Shown here: positions 16,403-24,616 of the stretch, piece after piece
Numbering within the stretch: position 1 is the stretch's first letter
Layout of the letters: each line of letters begins with the position of its first letter
DNA from: Salinicoccus sp. YB14-2
Lineage (GTDB): Bacteria > Bacillota > Bacilli > Staphylococcales > Salinicoccaceae
Assembly (NCBI RefSeq): GCF_001265075.1
Contig: NZ_LFKO01000002.1
Location: forward strand, 660,592 to 724,591
DNA: 64,000 bases
Direction of reading: 5' to 3'
The notes under the pieces: model-generated
Database searches by the model: none
What the model was told of the DNA's origin: nothing
The model's input: only the letters and a program-made list of their open reading frames with translations
Program-made: the position numbers and the translations under genes

Positions 16403-18941
16403 TCTGATCACCTTTAATCATGTGTTTTAATTCATTTAAAGTCTGCAGGGCATCTAGCGGCGTCATGCTGTTGACGTCGATTTCAGTCAATCTGTCCATG
16501 ATGTCCTGGGCCTCGTCACTCCTCACGAACGTTTCCATATCATCAAGCGGCAGTTCCAGCTGATAGTTGTCGGACACGCCGGAGGAACTTTTATTAGACT
16601 CGAGTGTCACGAGCTTTTCCCTCGCGTACTTGGTCACTTCATCAGGCAGCGCAGCAAGCTGTGCTACATGAATACCATAACTTTTTTCCACAGCTCCCGG
16701 TTTGACTTTGTGCAGGAATACCAGCTTGCCGTCATATTCAGTCGCTTTTACATGATAGTTGGACAAACCTTCGAGCGCTGCGTCAAGCTTCGTCAGTTCA
16801 TGGTAATGTGTGGAAAATAAAGTCTTTGCTCCGATGAAATTGTGAATATACACCAGCATACTTTCAGCCAGGGCCATGCCATCATAAGTCGAAGTGCCGC
16901 GGCCGATTTCATCGAATATCAACAGACTGTTTTCCGTCGCTTTCCTTAAAGCATCATTAGCTTCCATCATTTCAATCATGAATGTCGATTTACCGCTGGA
17001 CAGATCGTCGCTTGCACCGATTCTAGTGAATATTGCATCGAATACCGGCAGGGTGGCACTTTTTGCGGGTACGAACATGCCCATCTGTGCCATGATGCTG
17101 ATGATTGCAACCTGGCGCATATAAGTACTCTTCCCCGACATATTCGGCCCGGTAATCAGATACATGAAGTCTTCCTGATTCATTTTGAGATCGTTCGGCA
17201 CATACGTATTTTCTCCAATGACCTTTTCCACGACCGGATGTCTGCCTTCTTCAATGTCGAATTTATCCTGGTTGAAATCCGGTTCAATCAGCCGGTATGT
17301 GTTTGACACTTCCGCATAGGACAACAGACAGTCAAGTGAAGAAATCATTTCGGCCGTTCGTTGAAGCCGGTCGATGTACCCTTCCATCTCTTTTCTAAGT
17401 TCCGTGAACAGACGGTATTCCAACACGATGCTTTCGTCTTCTGCCGTCAGGATTTTCGTCTCCATCTCCTTGAGTTCCGGTGTGATGAAGCGTTCCGCAT
17501 TCGTCAATGTCTGCTTGCGGCTGTATTCGAACTTTTCGGCATCAAAATTCATCGCATTCACTTTGGATATCTCGATGAAATAACCGAAAACTTTATTGAA
17601 GCCGATCTTGATATTTTTAATGCCTGTACGCTCGCGCTCACTTTCCAAATATTCATTCAAGTAGCTTCTGGCATTGTCTTGTATATATCTGAGTTCGGAT
17701 AATTTTTCGTTATACTCCGTTTTGAATATATTTCCATCCCGGACCGTTTTCGGCGGCGGATCCAGCAGGCTTTCATTTAAAATTTGAAAGACATCTTCCA
17801 GTGCATCAAAATCCTTGAAAATGCGGAATTCGAGCAAACCCAGCTCGGAAAGTATCCTTTGGATCTCAGGCAGACCTTCCAATGAATCTCTGATCTGCAC
17901 GAGGTCTTTCGCATCAATGTTGCCAAAGCTGAGACGGCCGACGAGGCGTTCAATGTCATAAACCTGGTTCAACAGTTTGATGAGGTCCGCCCTTTCAATG
18001 AAATGATCCAGAAAGATATTGACGACGTCATGTCTTGCTTTGATTTGGTTGACGTTCATCAGCGGCCGTTCTATCCATGACCTGAGTTTTCTTTTCCCCA
18101 TCGGGGTTTCTGTACGGTTCAAATACCAGAACAATGACCCCTTCTCTTTTTTAGTCTGGATGTTGCTGAGCAGTTCAAGGTTGGAAATTGCCGTACTGCT
18201 CAACTGCATCGCTCCGCTGATATTATGCTTCTTGACAGGTCTGAAGTGCATCAGACTCTTCATATTATTTGCAGTAATATAGGAAAGCAGAAGATTGATG
18301 ACATCATCCTCATGGACATTTTCTTCCTTTTCCACCTCATATTCCTGAACATTTTCATAGACGGTGTAAAGCGGCGGATCGTTATAGATGACGTCAATCA
18401 ACGGCTCGCTTTCCTTATCGACCACAATTTCTGCAGGGCCGATTCTTTCCACTTCATTTTTCAGTTCGTCTTCGTCAGCGGTCTGAAATGAATACAATTC
18501 ACCTGTTGAAATGTCCGCATAACCTGCGCTGTATTGGTGACCGTCAGTGTGGAGTGCGAGCAGATAATTGTTTCTGCCGTCATCCATACCGAAGTCATCG
18601 ATCAGAGTGCCGGGCGTGATGACTCTTACCACTGCACGCTTGACCATCCCTTTGACTTCCCTCGGGTCCTCCATCTGTTCACAGATCGCTACTTTAAAAC
18701 CATTTTCTATTAACTTTTCTATATAATTTCTTGAAGAATGATGCGGCACACCGCACATCGGTATCGGATCTTTCTTTTTATCCCGTGCAGTCAAAGTGAT
18801 TTCCAGCACTTTGCTCGCTGTGATTGCATCATCATAAAATAATTCATAAAAGTCACCCAGTCTGAAAAATAACAGTGCATCCGGGTGTTCATCTTTGATA
18901 GATAGATATTGTTTCATCATCGGCGTTGTTGATGCGGCCAT
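16395..18941 (-). CDS. mutS: DNA mismatch repair protein MutS
   Basis: An 848-residue mismatch-recognition ATPase. The N-terminal mismatch-binding domain has the FFRLGDFYELF motif (Phe-X-Glu wedge). Connector, lever and clamp domains follow, then the ABC-type ATPase with GPNMSGKST (about 610-618), DEIGRGTSTYDG and STHYHELT. A C-terminal tail about 50 residues long contains the dimer region. ATG has TTGGAAGTGTTATT upstream. Likely operon with mutL and the downstream hydrolase-miaA-hfq genes. Confidence 0.98.
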   Translation of the reverse strand: MAASTTPMMKQYLSIKDEHPDALLFFRLGDFYELFYDDAITASKVLEITLTARDKKKDPIPMCGVPHHSSRNYIEKLIENGFKVAICEQMEDPREVKGMVKRAVVRVITPGTLIDDFGMDDGRNNYLLALHTDGHQYSAGYADISTGELYSFQTADEDELKNEVERIGPAEIVVDKESEPLIDVIYNDPPLYTVYENVQEYEVEKEENVHEDDVINLLLSYITANNMKSLMHFRPVKKHNISGAMQLSSTAISNLELLSNIQTKKEKGSLFWYLNRTETPMGKRKLRSWIERPLMNVNQIKARHDVVNIFLDHFIERADLIKLLNQVYDIERLVGRLSFGNIDAKDLVQIRDSLEGLPEIQRILSELGLLEFRIFKDFDALEDVFQILNESLLDPPPKTVRDGNIFKTEYNEKLSELRYIQDNARSYLNEYLESERERTGIKNIKIGFNKVFGYFIEISKVNAMNFDAEKFEYSRKQTLTNAERFITPELKEMETKILTAEDESIVLEYRLFTELRKEMEGYIDRLQRTAEMISSLDCLLSYAEVSNTYRLIEPDFNQDKFDIEEGRHPVVEKVIGENTYVPNDLKMNQEDFMYLITGPNMSGKSTYMRQVAIISIMAQMGMFVPAKSATLPVFDAIFTRIGASDDLSSGKSTFMIEMMEANDALRKATENSLLIFDEIGRGTSTYDGMALAESMLVYIHNFIGAKTLFSTHYHELTKLDAALEGLSNYHVKATEYDGKLVFLHKVKPGAVEKSYGIHVAQLAALPDEVTKYAREKLVTLESNKSSSGVSDNYQLELPLDDMETFVRSDEAQDIMDRLTEIDVNSMTPLDALQTLNELKHMIKGDQNE

Positions 18942-19016
18942 AATAACACTTCCAAATTAATAATTTTATCTCTTCAATTATATCATCATTCAAAGTGATG
19001 ATTGAAGAAATAAGGG

Positions 19017-19502
19017 CTAATCCTGCATTTTATGAAGCACATTGCGTTTTTCCAGCTGCATCAGTATGAACCATGATAAAACGGCACCGAGCAGACTGCT
19101 TATAATAAATGCCGGCGCCAGCACGAAGAAGAAGTCACTTTCGAGCCCAAGTACCAGTATGAGCGGATATGTCATCAGCGCGCCGATGATTCCCGTACCT
19201 GCCACTTCACCGATAGCCGCATAATGCAACTTTTTGAACTGACGGTACATCAGCCATGCAAAGAGTGCCCCCACCATGCTCCCGGGATATGCAAACGGTG
19301 TTCCGGTCCCCATCAGAATCCGGATCGTCGATGAAACAAAAGCCTGCAGCACAACCCACGGACCGGTAAATACCGCCCCGAGGACATTGATCAGATGCTG
19401 AACCGGTGCTGCCCGTATTGCGCCGAGCGGTATGGTTACGATCATGCCGAGTACTACATTCAATGCGACGAGTATGCTTGTCAATGTCAACTTTCTTGCC
19501 AT
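19017..19502 (-). CDS. thiW: ThiW family ECF transporter S component (putative thiazole/thiamin-precursor uptake)
   Basis: A 161-residue membrane protein with about five hydrophobic segments. It has the ThiW N-terminal pattern LTSILVALNVVLG, then PLGAIRAAPVQHLINVLGAVFTGP and GTGTPFAYPGSMVGA. ThiW proteins are predicted substrate-binding (S) subunits of ECF transporters for the thiamin thiazole moiety. It lies alone between ricA and mutS behind a terminator. No TPP riboswitch is visible upstream, unlike the ykoE-ykoD-ecfT genes 4 kb away. AAGGGGAGTTTCATT precedes ATG. Its ATPase/T partner is presumably shared and not encoded next to it. Confidence 0.85.
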   Translation of the reverse strand: MARKLTLTSILVALNVVLGMIVTIPLGAIRAAPVQHLINVLGAVFTGPWVVLQAFVSSTIRILMGTGTPFAYPGSMVGALFAWLMYRQFKKLHYAAIGEVAGTGIIGALMTYPLILVLGLESDFFFVLAPAFIISSLLGAVLSWFILMQLEKRNVLHKMQD

Positions 19503-19528
19503 AATGAAACTCCCCTTTTAGTTAAATT

Positions 19529-19569
19529 AAAACCGGCTGCACATCAATAAAAGATGTACAGCCGGTTTT
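19529..19569 (-). terminator. Terminator downstream of ricA
   Basis: AAAACCGGCTGCACATC pairs with GATGTACAGCCGGTTTT (one mismatch) around an AATAAAA loop. On the minus strand it ends in TTTTAATTT. It separates the miaB-ricA transcript from thiW. Confidence 0.88.
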
Positions 19570-19579
19570 GAAATTATAT

Positions 19580-20011
19580 TTATAGTTCTTCATTATTTTG
19601 GTTCGGTCTGTTTTCCACTGCCGCACCTGTTTCACCCATCAGCAGGTCTCCGCCTGTAGATGTGATGACTTCTTCTGTGACCGTTCTGCTGATTGCATGT
19701 GATACCAGCTGAAGCAATTCATTCATCTGGCGCTGGGAATCTTTGAACTGTTCCACAATCGGCATTTCATCCAGTTCATCCTGGATTTTCTTTATTTTTT
19801 CTTCCGTCATCTGGTAGGCACGTTCCTTACCGTAGTTTTGGAAGTTGACGGATTGCTTCTGCAGACTCTTCAAGCTCGCCATGCCTTCACGGACATCTTT
19901 GTTTTCGTGAATTTTGGCTTCCGCTTTTTTAAAAAATTCAACCTGTTCCGTTTCAGCCATCATCTTGCCCAACTTTTTCGCTTCTTCAACTATTTCCTGC
20001 TTTGTATACAT
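19580..20011 (-). CDS. ricA: RicA (YmcA/YlbF family) RNA-processing regulator
   Basis: A 143-residue all-helical protein matching YmcA: ETEQVEFFKKAEAKI, LKSLQKQSVNF, FKDSQRQMNELLQLV, ITSTGGDLL near the C terminus. In B. subtilis RicA acts with RicF and RicT and supports RNase Y-dependent mRNA maturation (rny lies 14 kb away in this window). The ATG at 20011 follows the miaB stop by one base, with GGTGGAAG upstream. The protein contains no cysteine, although the B. subtilis complex is reported to carry iron-sulfur clusters. The conserved order miaB-ricA supports the call. Confidence 0.88.
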   Translation of the reverse strand: MYTKQEIVEEAKKLGKMMAETEQVEFFKKAEAKIHENKDVREGMASLKSLQKQSVNFQNYGKERAYQMTEEKIKKIQDELDEMPIVEQFKDSQRQMNELLQLVSHAISRTVTEEVITSTGGDLLMGETGAAVENRPNQNNEEL

Positions 20012-20012
20012 A

Positions 20013-21551
20013 TTACGCTTCCACCTTTTCTTCATTAAGCACTTCTACAAATTCACCCATTAGAGAAAAATTCCTTGTTTCCGTGACTTTTACTTTTACT
20101 ATTTTACCAATGACATCGTCACTAGGTGCTGTGAAATTCACAAGTTTACTTTTATCTGTATAGCCTGCGTAAATATCGTCACGCTTCTTGCTTGTACCTT
20201 CACAAAGTACGTTCACATACTCGTCCTGGTATTTGCTCAGCGCGTCACGCGTGTAATGCGTCACCAGACGGTTCAGTCGCTGCAGACGGTCTTTTTTATC
20301 CTGATCACTTACATTGTCTTCCATTTTGGCTGCCGGCGTACCGTCTCTCGGCGAGTAGATGTACGTATAGGCATGCTCAAAACCGACTTCCTGATAAAGT
20401 GACATCGTATCAAGGAACTGTTCTTCGGTCTCATTCGGATACCCGACGATAATATCAGTCGTGAGCGCTACATCAGGCATTTTCGCTCTGATTTTACCGA
20501 CAAGTTCGAGGTAGGCTTCTCTCGTATACTTTCTGCCCATGATTTTAAGCACATCGTCGTTACCGGACTGTACAGGCAGGTGGATATGCGGCATCAGGTT
20601 TTCACCCGTCGCAAGCACATCAATCAAGTTGTCCGTGAAATCCCATGGGTGGCTTGTTGTAAAGCGCACACGCGGAATATCCGTTTTAGAAACATCATGC
20701 ATCAAGTCTCCAAGATCATAGGTGTAGTCAAGATCCAGGTCTTTGCCGTATGAGTTCACATTCTGGCCGAGCAGTGTAATCTCCTGGTAGCCTCTTGCTG
20801 CAAGGTCTCTGACTTCCTCAAGAATATCTTCAGGCATTCTTGAACGCTCTTTACCGCGTGTGAAAGGTACGATGCAATATGTACAGAACTTATCGCAGCC
20901 GTACATGATATTGACCCAGGCTTTCGTTCCGCCTTCGCGCACTTTCGGCAGGTTCTCGATGACGTCGCCTTCTTTCGACCACACTTCTATCACTTTTTCC
21001 TTGGACATATAGGCTTCATCCAGGATGTTCGGCAGACGGTGGATATTATGCGTACCAAAAATGATATCGACGTTCTGATATGATTTCAGAATTTTATTTA
21101 CGACGGATTCTTCCTGAGCCATGCATCCGCAAACCCCGATCAGTACTTCCGGGTTGTTCTGCTTCACATGTTTCAAGTTTCCGATTTCACTGAAAACTTT
21201 GTTCTCTGCATTTTCACGTATTGCACATGTGTTCAATAAGATGACGTCTGCATCGTCAGTCGTATCCGTATGCTCGTAACCGAGTGCAGTAAATATGCCT
21301 GCGATGACTTCCGTGTCATGTACGTTCATCTGGCAGCCGTAAGTCCTGATATAGAACTTGCGCCCTTTTCCCAGACCTTTGAAACGTTCATCAATTTCAA
21401 AATCTTTATGATACTCAACTTCCGTCTTTCCGCGTCGCCTTGCATCTCTTAAATTCGGCGGCTGATAGACATGTTGAAAATATTGGCTGTAGTCTTTTTC
21501 TTCTGTTTTCTGCTTGACTTTAGAAGCATCCAATCTCTGTTCTTCATTCAT
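20013..21551 (-). CDS. miaB: tRNA-2-methylthio-N6-dimethylallyladenosine synthase MiaB
   Basis: A 512-residue radical-SAM methylthiotransferase that converts i6A37 to ms2i6A37. An approximately 60-residue N-terminal extension typical of Bacilli precedes the UPF0004 domain, with cysteines in TYGCQMN, NTCAIRE and GVCGCMAQ. The radical-SAM motif [11 protein letters not shown] follows, then a C-terminal TRAM domain. The ATG start has ATGGGGTTTTAAG upstream. It acts on the product of MiaA encoded in the same window. Confidence 0.97.
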   Translation of the reverse strand: MNEEQRLDASKVKQKTEEKDYSQYFQHVYQPPNLRDARRRGKTEVEYHKDFEIDERFKGLGKGRKFYIRTYGCQMNVHDTEVIAGIFTALGYEHTDTTDDADVILLNTCAIRENAENKVFSEIGNLKHVKQNNPEVLIGVCGCMAQEESVVNKILKSYQNVDIIFGTHNIHRLPNILDEAYMSKEKVIEVWSKEGDVIENLPKVREGGTKAWVNIMYGCDKFCTYCIVPFTRGKERSRMPEDILEEVRDLAARGYQEITLLGQNVNSYGKDLDLDYTYDLGDLMHDVSKTDIPRVRFTTSHPWDFTDNLIDVLATGENLMPHIHLPVQSGNDDVLKIMGRKYTREAYLELVGKIRAKMPDVALTTDIIVGYPNETEEQFLDTMSLYQEVGFEHAYTYIYSPRDGTPAAKMEDNVSDQDKKDRLQRLNRLVTHYTRDALSKYQDEYVNVLCEGTSKKRDDIYAGYTDKSKLVNFTAPSDDVIGKIVKVKVTETRNFSLMGEFVEVLNEEKVEA

Positions 21552-21632
21552 CTTAAAACCCCATTTACTCCATTGAAATATCTTTATATAGTATATCGGT
21601 TTTCATCTGCAATTTAAAGTACATTTGATTGA

Positions 21633-22424
21633 TTACCTCGCATCCGTAACATTAATCAGATTGAATTCAGTCCCCAGGCAGAAGGAAACAAAAGCGATTA
21701 CAATAATCATCATTACAAATAAAACATCATATTTCGAGAATGCAGTCTGATAATAGTACGTTCTCGGCCCGTCATCGAACTGTTTCGCTTCCATCGCAAC
21801 ACCGAGACGATATGCACGCCTGATGCTTTGTGACAATAAAGTGATCACCGTCGTTATGAATCCTTTAATACCTGAAATATGCTTTTTATGAATGAGCGGC
21901 TTCCTTACTTTCCTTGCTTGTCTCAGCATCATATACTCGCCTGCAATAATCGGTACCATACGGATTGCCGCCATGAAAGAGTATGCAAATTTCGGTTTTA
22001 ATTTAAGCTGAATCATCATGCTGTAAAATATATCGGTAAGCTTTGTTGTGAAAATGACTAGCGCACCGAAAAATGACAGTGTCAAACCGCGCATCATGAT
22101 GTGAATCCCTCTAATTAGACTCTCTTCAGTTACATGAATGAGTCCAAAGCGGAATAAAGTCGTCTCCCCGGTGCCGTAAAATACCATGTACATCGCTGAA
22201 AATGCACCAAACACGAAGAACAGTACCAGCACCACCGCCAGGTATCGGAGCCGGATGCCCGATAAAATGATCATGATAATCAGCATGATGAGTGACAAAT
22301 AAAACAGTTGATTGGGATTGTGCATCAGTACGACCAGTAGAAATAACAGTATGCCTATAAATATTTTAGTGAGCGGATTTGTCCTGTCAACGAATGTATG
22401 ATAATTTTTGATCTGTTCAAGCAT
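21633..22424 (-). CDS. ECF transporter transmembrane component EcfT (YkoC-like)
   Basis: A 263-residue CbiQ/EcfT-family membrane protein with about five to six hydrophobic segments. Two coupling-helix motifs are visible, MLRQARKVRKP and AMEAKQFDDGPRT, in the positions of the Ala-Arg-X motifs that contact the ATPases. I prefer ATG at 22424 because GGGGTGAC is at correct spacing; a GTG at 22433 is inside the Shine-Dalgarno sequence. It overlaps ykoD by 8 bases and completes a YkoE-YkoD-YkoC-type importer. The TPP riboswitch upstream of ykoE implies a thiamin-precursor substrate (HMP or thiamin). Confidence 0.87.
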   Translation of the reverse strand: MLEQIKNYHTFVDRTNPLTKIFIGILLFLLVVLMHNPNQLFYLSLIMLIIMIILSGIRLRYLAVVLVLFFVFGAFSAMYMVFYGTGETTLFRFGLIHVTEESLIRGIHIMMRGLTLSFFGALVIFTTKLTDIFYSMMIQLKLKPKFAYSFMAAIRMVPIIAGEYMMLRQARKVRKPLIHKKHISGIKGFITTVITLLSQSIRRAYRLGVAMEAKQFDDGPRTYYYQTAFSKYDVLFVMMIIVIAFVSFCLGTEFNLINVTDAR

Positions 22425-23823
22425 GACCGTCACCCCGGATTTCTGTAATCCCTTTATTCTCCAATATCAGTCTTCTCGTCGGATATCTTTTTGTAATGCC
22501 GCGGTCATGAGTGATCATGATGACAGTGACACCGTCCTGGACGCGTTCATAGAACATCTTGAGCAGTTCGTATGAAAGCTTCTGGTCAAGACCGAACGTC
22601 GGCTCGTCAAAAATTATGACTTCCGGCACACCGCCGGTTGCCGTCGCGACAGAAAGGCGCCGTTTCTGCCCCGTAGAAATTTCAAGCGGATGCAGATGAC
22701 TCACATGGTCCAGCCCGATTCTTCTGAGCAGTGCTCCACACTTTTCATGCGCTTCCTCGTGCGGGTAATGCATCTCAAGATTGATGAACACTTCATCGTA
22801 AACTTTGTTCGTGATAAACTGCAGCTCAGGGTTTTGAAAGACCGGATAGACCGTGCCTGAGATATCTTTTGTCTTTCTGACTTTCTTGCCATTAACATGA
22901 ATGATGCTGTCCGTTTTGATCAATTTCATCAGTGCGAGCATCAGACTCGTCTTTCCGGTGCCATTTTTCCCTTCGATTGTCAGCCATTCACCTTTTTTAA
23001 TTTTTAAGTTGTCAATGTTCAAAAGTGTTTCTTTTCGTCTTGTGAGTGTCATGTCATTTATTTCTATGAGCGTTTCATCACCTGATTCAATTTTTTTGAA
23101 AACCGGCGCATAGTCCCATGAATATGGGTGCCATACACCGTATTCGTTCAGCAGTTCAATATGATTCTCCATTATAGTGCCGGGGCTGTCATCCATAATC
23201 AGTTCGCCTTCTGCATTCATCAAGATGACACGGTCGACTTTGTCCCATATCTCGTTCACGCGGTGTTCTACAATGACTACGGTTTTATCTTCCCAGATAT
23301 TTTCAAGCGTCTGCCAGAGGCCGCCGACCGATGCTTCGTCCAGCATGCTTGTCGGCTCATCCAGTAATAAAGTGCCGCTGCCCTGAAGCAGTGCCGAAGC
23401 GATCGCGAGACGCTGTTTCATTCCGCCTGACAAATTATTGATAGGCATCTTCAAGTCTGTTTTCAAGCCTACTTTAAAAAGTGCATTCTGTATCATCCGG
23501 TCCATATCCCGACGCTGGACGTTTTTGTTTTCCAGAATGAACGCGAGCTCCTCGACGACAGTAGGCATCGTGAATTGTGAGTCCGGATCCTGGAACACAT
23601 AGGCAGCACCGGTATCCACATTCAGAACATCCGCTTTAAAAGGAATGTCCATGCTCCTTGGTATATTGCCGCCGAGAATATTGAGCAGCGTACTTTTTCC
23701 AGAACCAGAAGGGCCGAGCATCAACACTTTCTCGCCTGTCTTTATATTAATATTCAAATTGCTGAATTGTCTTTCTTTAGTTTCAGGAAACTTCAGTCTG
23801 AGGTTCTTTATTTCAATAGCCAA
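22417..23823 (-). CDS. ykoD: ECF transporter fused two-domain ATPase (YkoD-like)
   Basis: A 468-residue protein with two ABC ATPase domains in tandem. The first has Walker A GPSGSGKST (about 37-45), signature LSGGMKQR and Walker B LLLDEPTS. The second (about 255-460) has GKNGTGKTS, signature-like STGQKRR and Walker B IIFDEPTFGLD. A duplicated ATPase subunit is typical of YkoD in the thiamin-precursor ECF importer. The start is TTG, with GAAGGAT about 10 bases upstream at the end of ykoE. Powers uptake with EcfT and YkoE encoded on either side. Confidence 0.9.
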   Translation of the reverse strand: MAIEIKNLRLKFPETKERQFSNLNINIKTGEKVLMLGPSGSGKSTLLNILGGNIPRSMDIPFKADVLNVDTGAAYVFQDPDSQFTMPTVVEELAFILENKNVQRRDMDRMIQNALFKVGLKTDLKMPINNLSGGMKQRLAIASALLQGSGTLLLDEPTSMLDEASVGGLWQTLENIWEDKTVVIVEHRVNEIWDKVDRVILMNAEGELIMDDSPGTIMENHIELLNEYGVWHPYSWDYAPVFKKIESGDETLIEINDMTLTRRKETLLNIDNLKIKKGEWLTIEGKNGTGKTSLMLALMKLIKTDSIIHVNGKKVRKTKDISGTVYPVFQNPELQFITNKVYDEVFINLEMHYPHEEAHEKCGALLRRIGLDHVSHLHPLEISTGQKRRLSVATATGGVPEVIIFDEPTFGLDQKLSYELLKMFYERVQDGVTVIMITHDRGITKRYPTRRLILENKGITEIRGDGHA

Positions 23824-23828
23824 ATCTT

Positions 23829-24410
23829 TTACAATCCTTCATCATGATTTAATTTGCGTTTGCCTACAAATTTCAATACGCCGGTCTCACGGAGTGCCTG
23901 GTAGATCAAGTGTGCAAGGACACCTGCAATCAATGCGCCACTGATGATTCTGAACGAAAACATCAACACAATATTCCAAGTTGCCACTTCAGCCAGATAG
24001 CCGTAAAACCAATCGATCGGCAATGTGATCAGTGCCGCCGCGATACCTGCGTAAACTGCTGTCATCATCTTGGTACTTTCATATTTAAAGAGAGCAAAGA
24101 TGATTTCACAGGCCAGGCCTTGAAGCAATGCATATACTATTAAAATTACATCAAACTGCAAAGTAACAATCGTTTCTCCCGCACCTGCCGCAAACTCGGC
24201 GAGCAGTGCGACGCCCGGCTTTCTCAATATTAAATACGCGATGACCGCAGCGATGAACCACATACCGTAAGCAAGTTCATTCAAATGCAACCCAAGCGGC
24301 TGGAGCACCGTATAGATTGCACCCCACAACGAGTAGATCACTGCAAATACAAAACCGATAACGACGGTGATCAGAACATCTGTCAACGTCAGTCCTTTTC
24401 TTACTGCCAT
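23829..24410 (-). CDS. ykoE: YkoE-type ECF transporter S component (thiamin precursor)
   Basis: A 193-residue membrane protein with five to six helices. It matches YkoE by LTLTDVLITVVIGFVFAV at the N terminus, ELAYGMWFIAAV, AEFAAGAGE and LPIDWFYGY. YkoE is the substrate-binding subunit for hydroxymethylpyrimidine/thiamin. I placed the start at ATG 24410 with TTTAGGGG upstream; the longer open frame runs through the riboswitch terminator and is not coding. It is the first gene after a TPP riboswitch, followed by ykoD and ecfT. Confidence 0.9.
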   Translation of the reverse strand: MAVRKGLTLTDVLITVVIGFVFAVIYSLWGAIYTVLQPLGLHLNELAYGMWFIAAVIAYLILRKPGVALLAEFAAGAGETIVTLQFDVILIVYALLQGLACEIIFALFKYESTKMMTAVYAGIAAALITLPIDWFYGYLAEVATWNIVLMFSFRIISGALIAGVLAHLIYQALRETGVLKFVGKRKLNHDEGL

Positions 24411-24440
24411 AACAAAACCCCTAAAAATATATTTCCAAAT

Positions 24441-24470
24441 AAAAAACACACCGCAAACGTACGGTGTGCA
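24441..24470 (-). terminator. Riboswitch expression-platform terminator
   Basis: CACACCG (24447-24453) pairs with CGGTGTG (24462-24468), and six T follow on the minus strand. It lies between the TPP aptamer and ykoE, so TPP-dependent premature termination is the likely mechanism. Confidence 0.85.
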
Positions 24471-24483
24471 TATATTGAAATAT

Positions 24484-24560
24484 GCCACTTTCCTACGCTA
24501 GCATAATCTAGATCAGGTATTAAGGGTGAATCTCAGCCCGTAACGGGGCACCCCTAGTGG
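24484..24560 (-). ncRNA. TPP riboswitch (THI element)
   Basis: Read on the minus strand, the element starts CCACTAGGGGTGCC. It contains the conserved GGCTGAGA loop, ACCCTTAATACCTGATCTAG and TGCTAGCGTAGGAAAGTGG. The terminal CCACT/AGTGG pair forms P1. These are the defining TPP aptamer segments. It precedes ykoE-ykoD-ecfT with an intrinsic terminator between, so thiamin pyrophosphate should turn the importer off. Confidence 0.95.
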
Positions 24561-24616
24561 ATGTGTTTATTATTCAGTTAATTAGTATGATAGTACACTT
24601 GATACTGCTTGTGAAG

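Noticed and set aside
24411-24488. Upstream extension of YkoE
   Set aside because: It would translate the riboswitch terminator; the ATG at 24410 has AGGGG upstream and matches YkoE.
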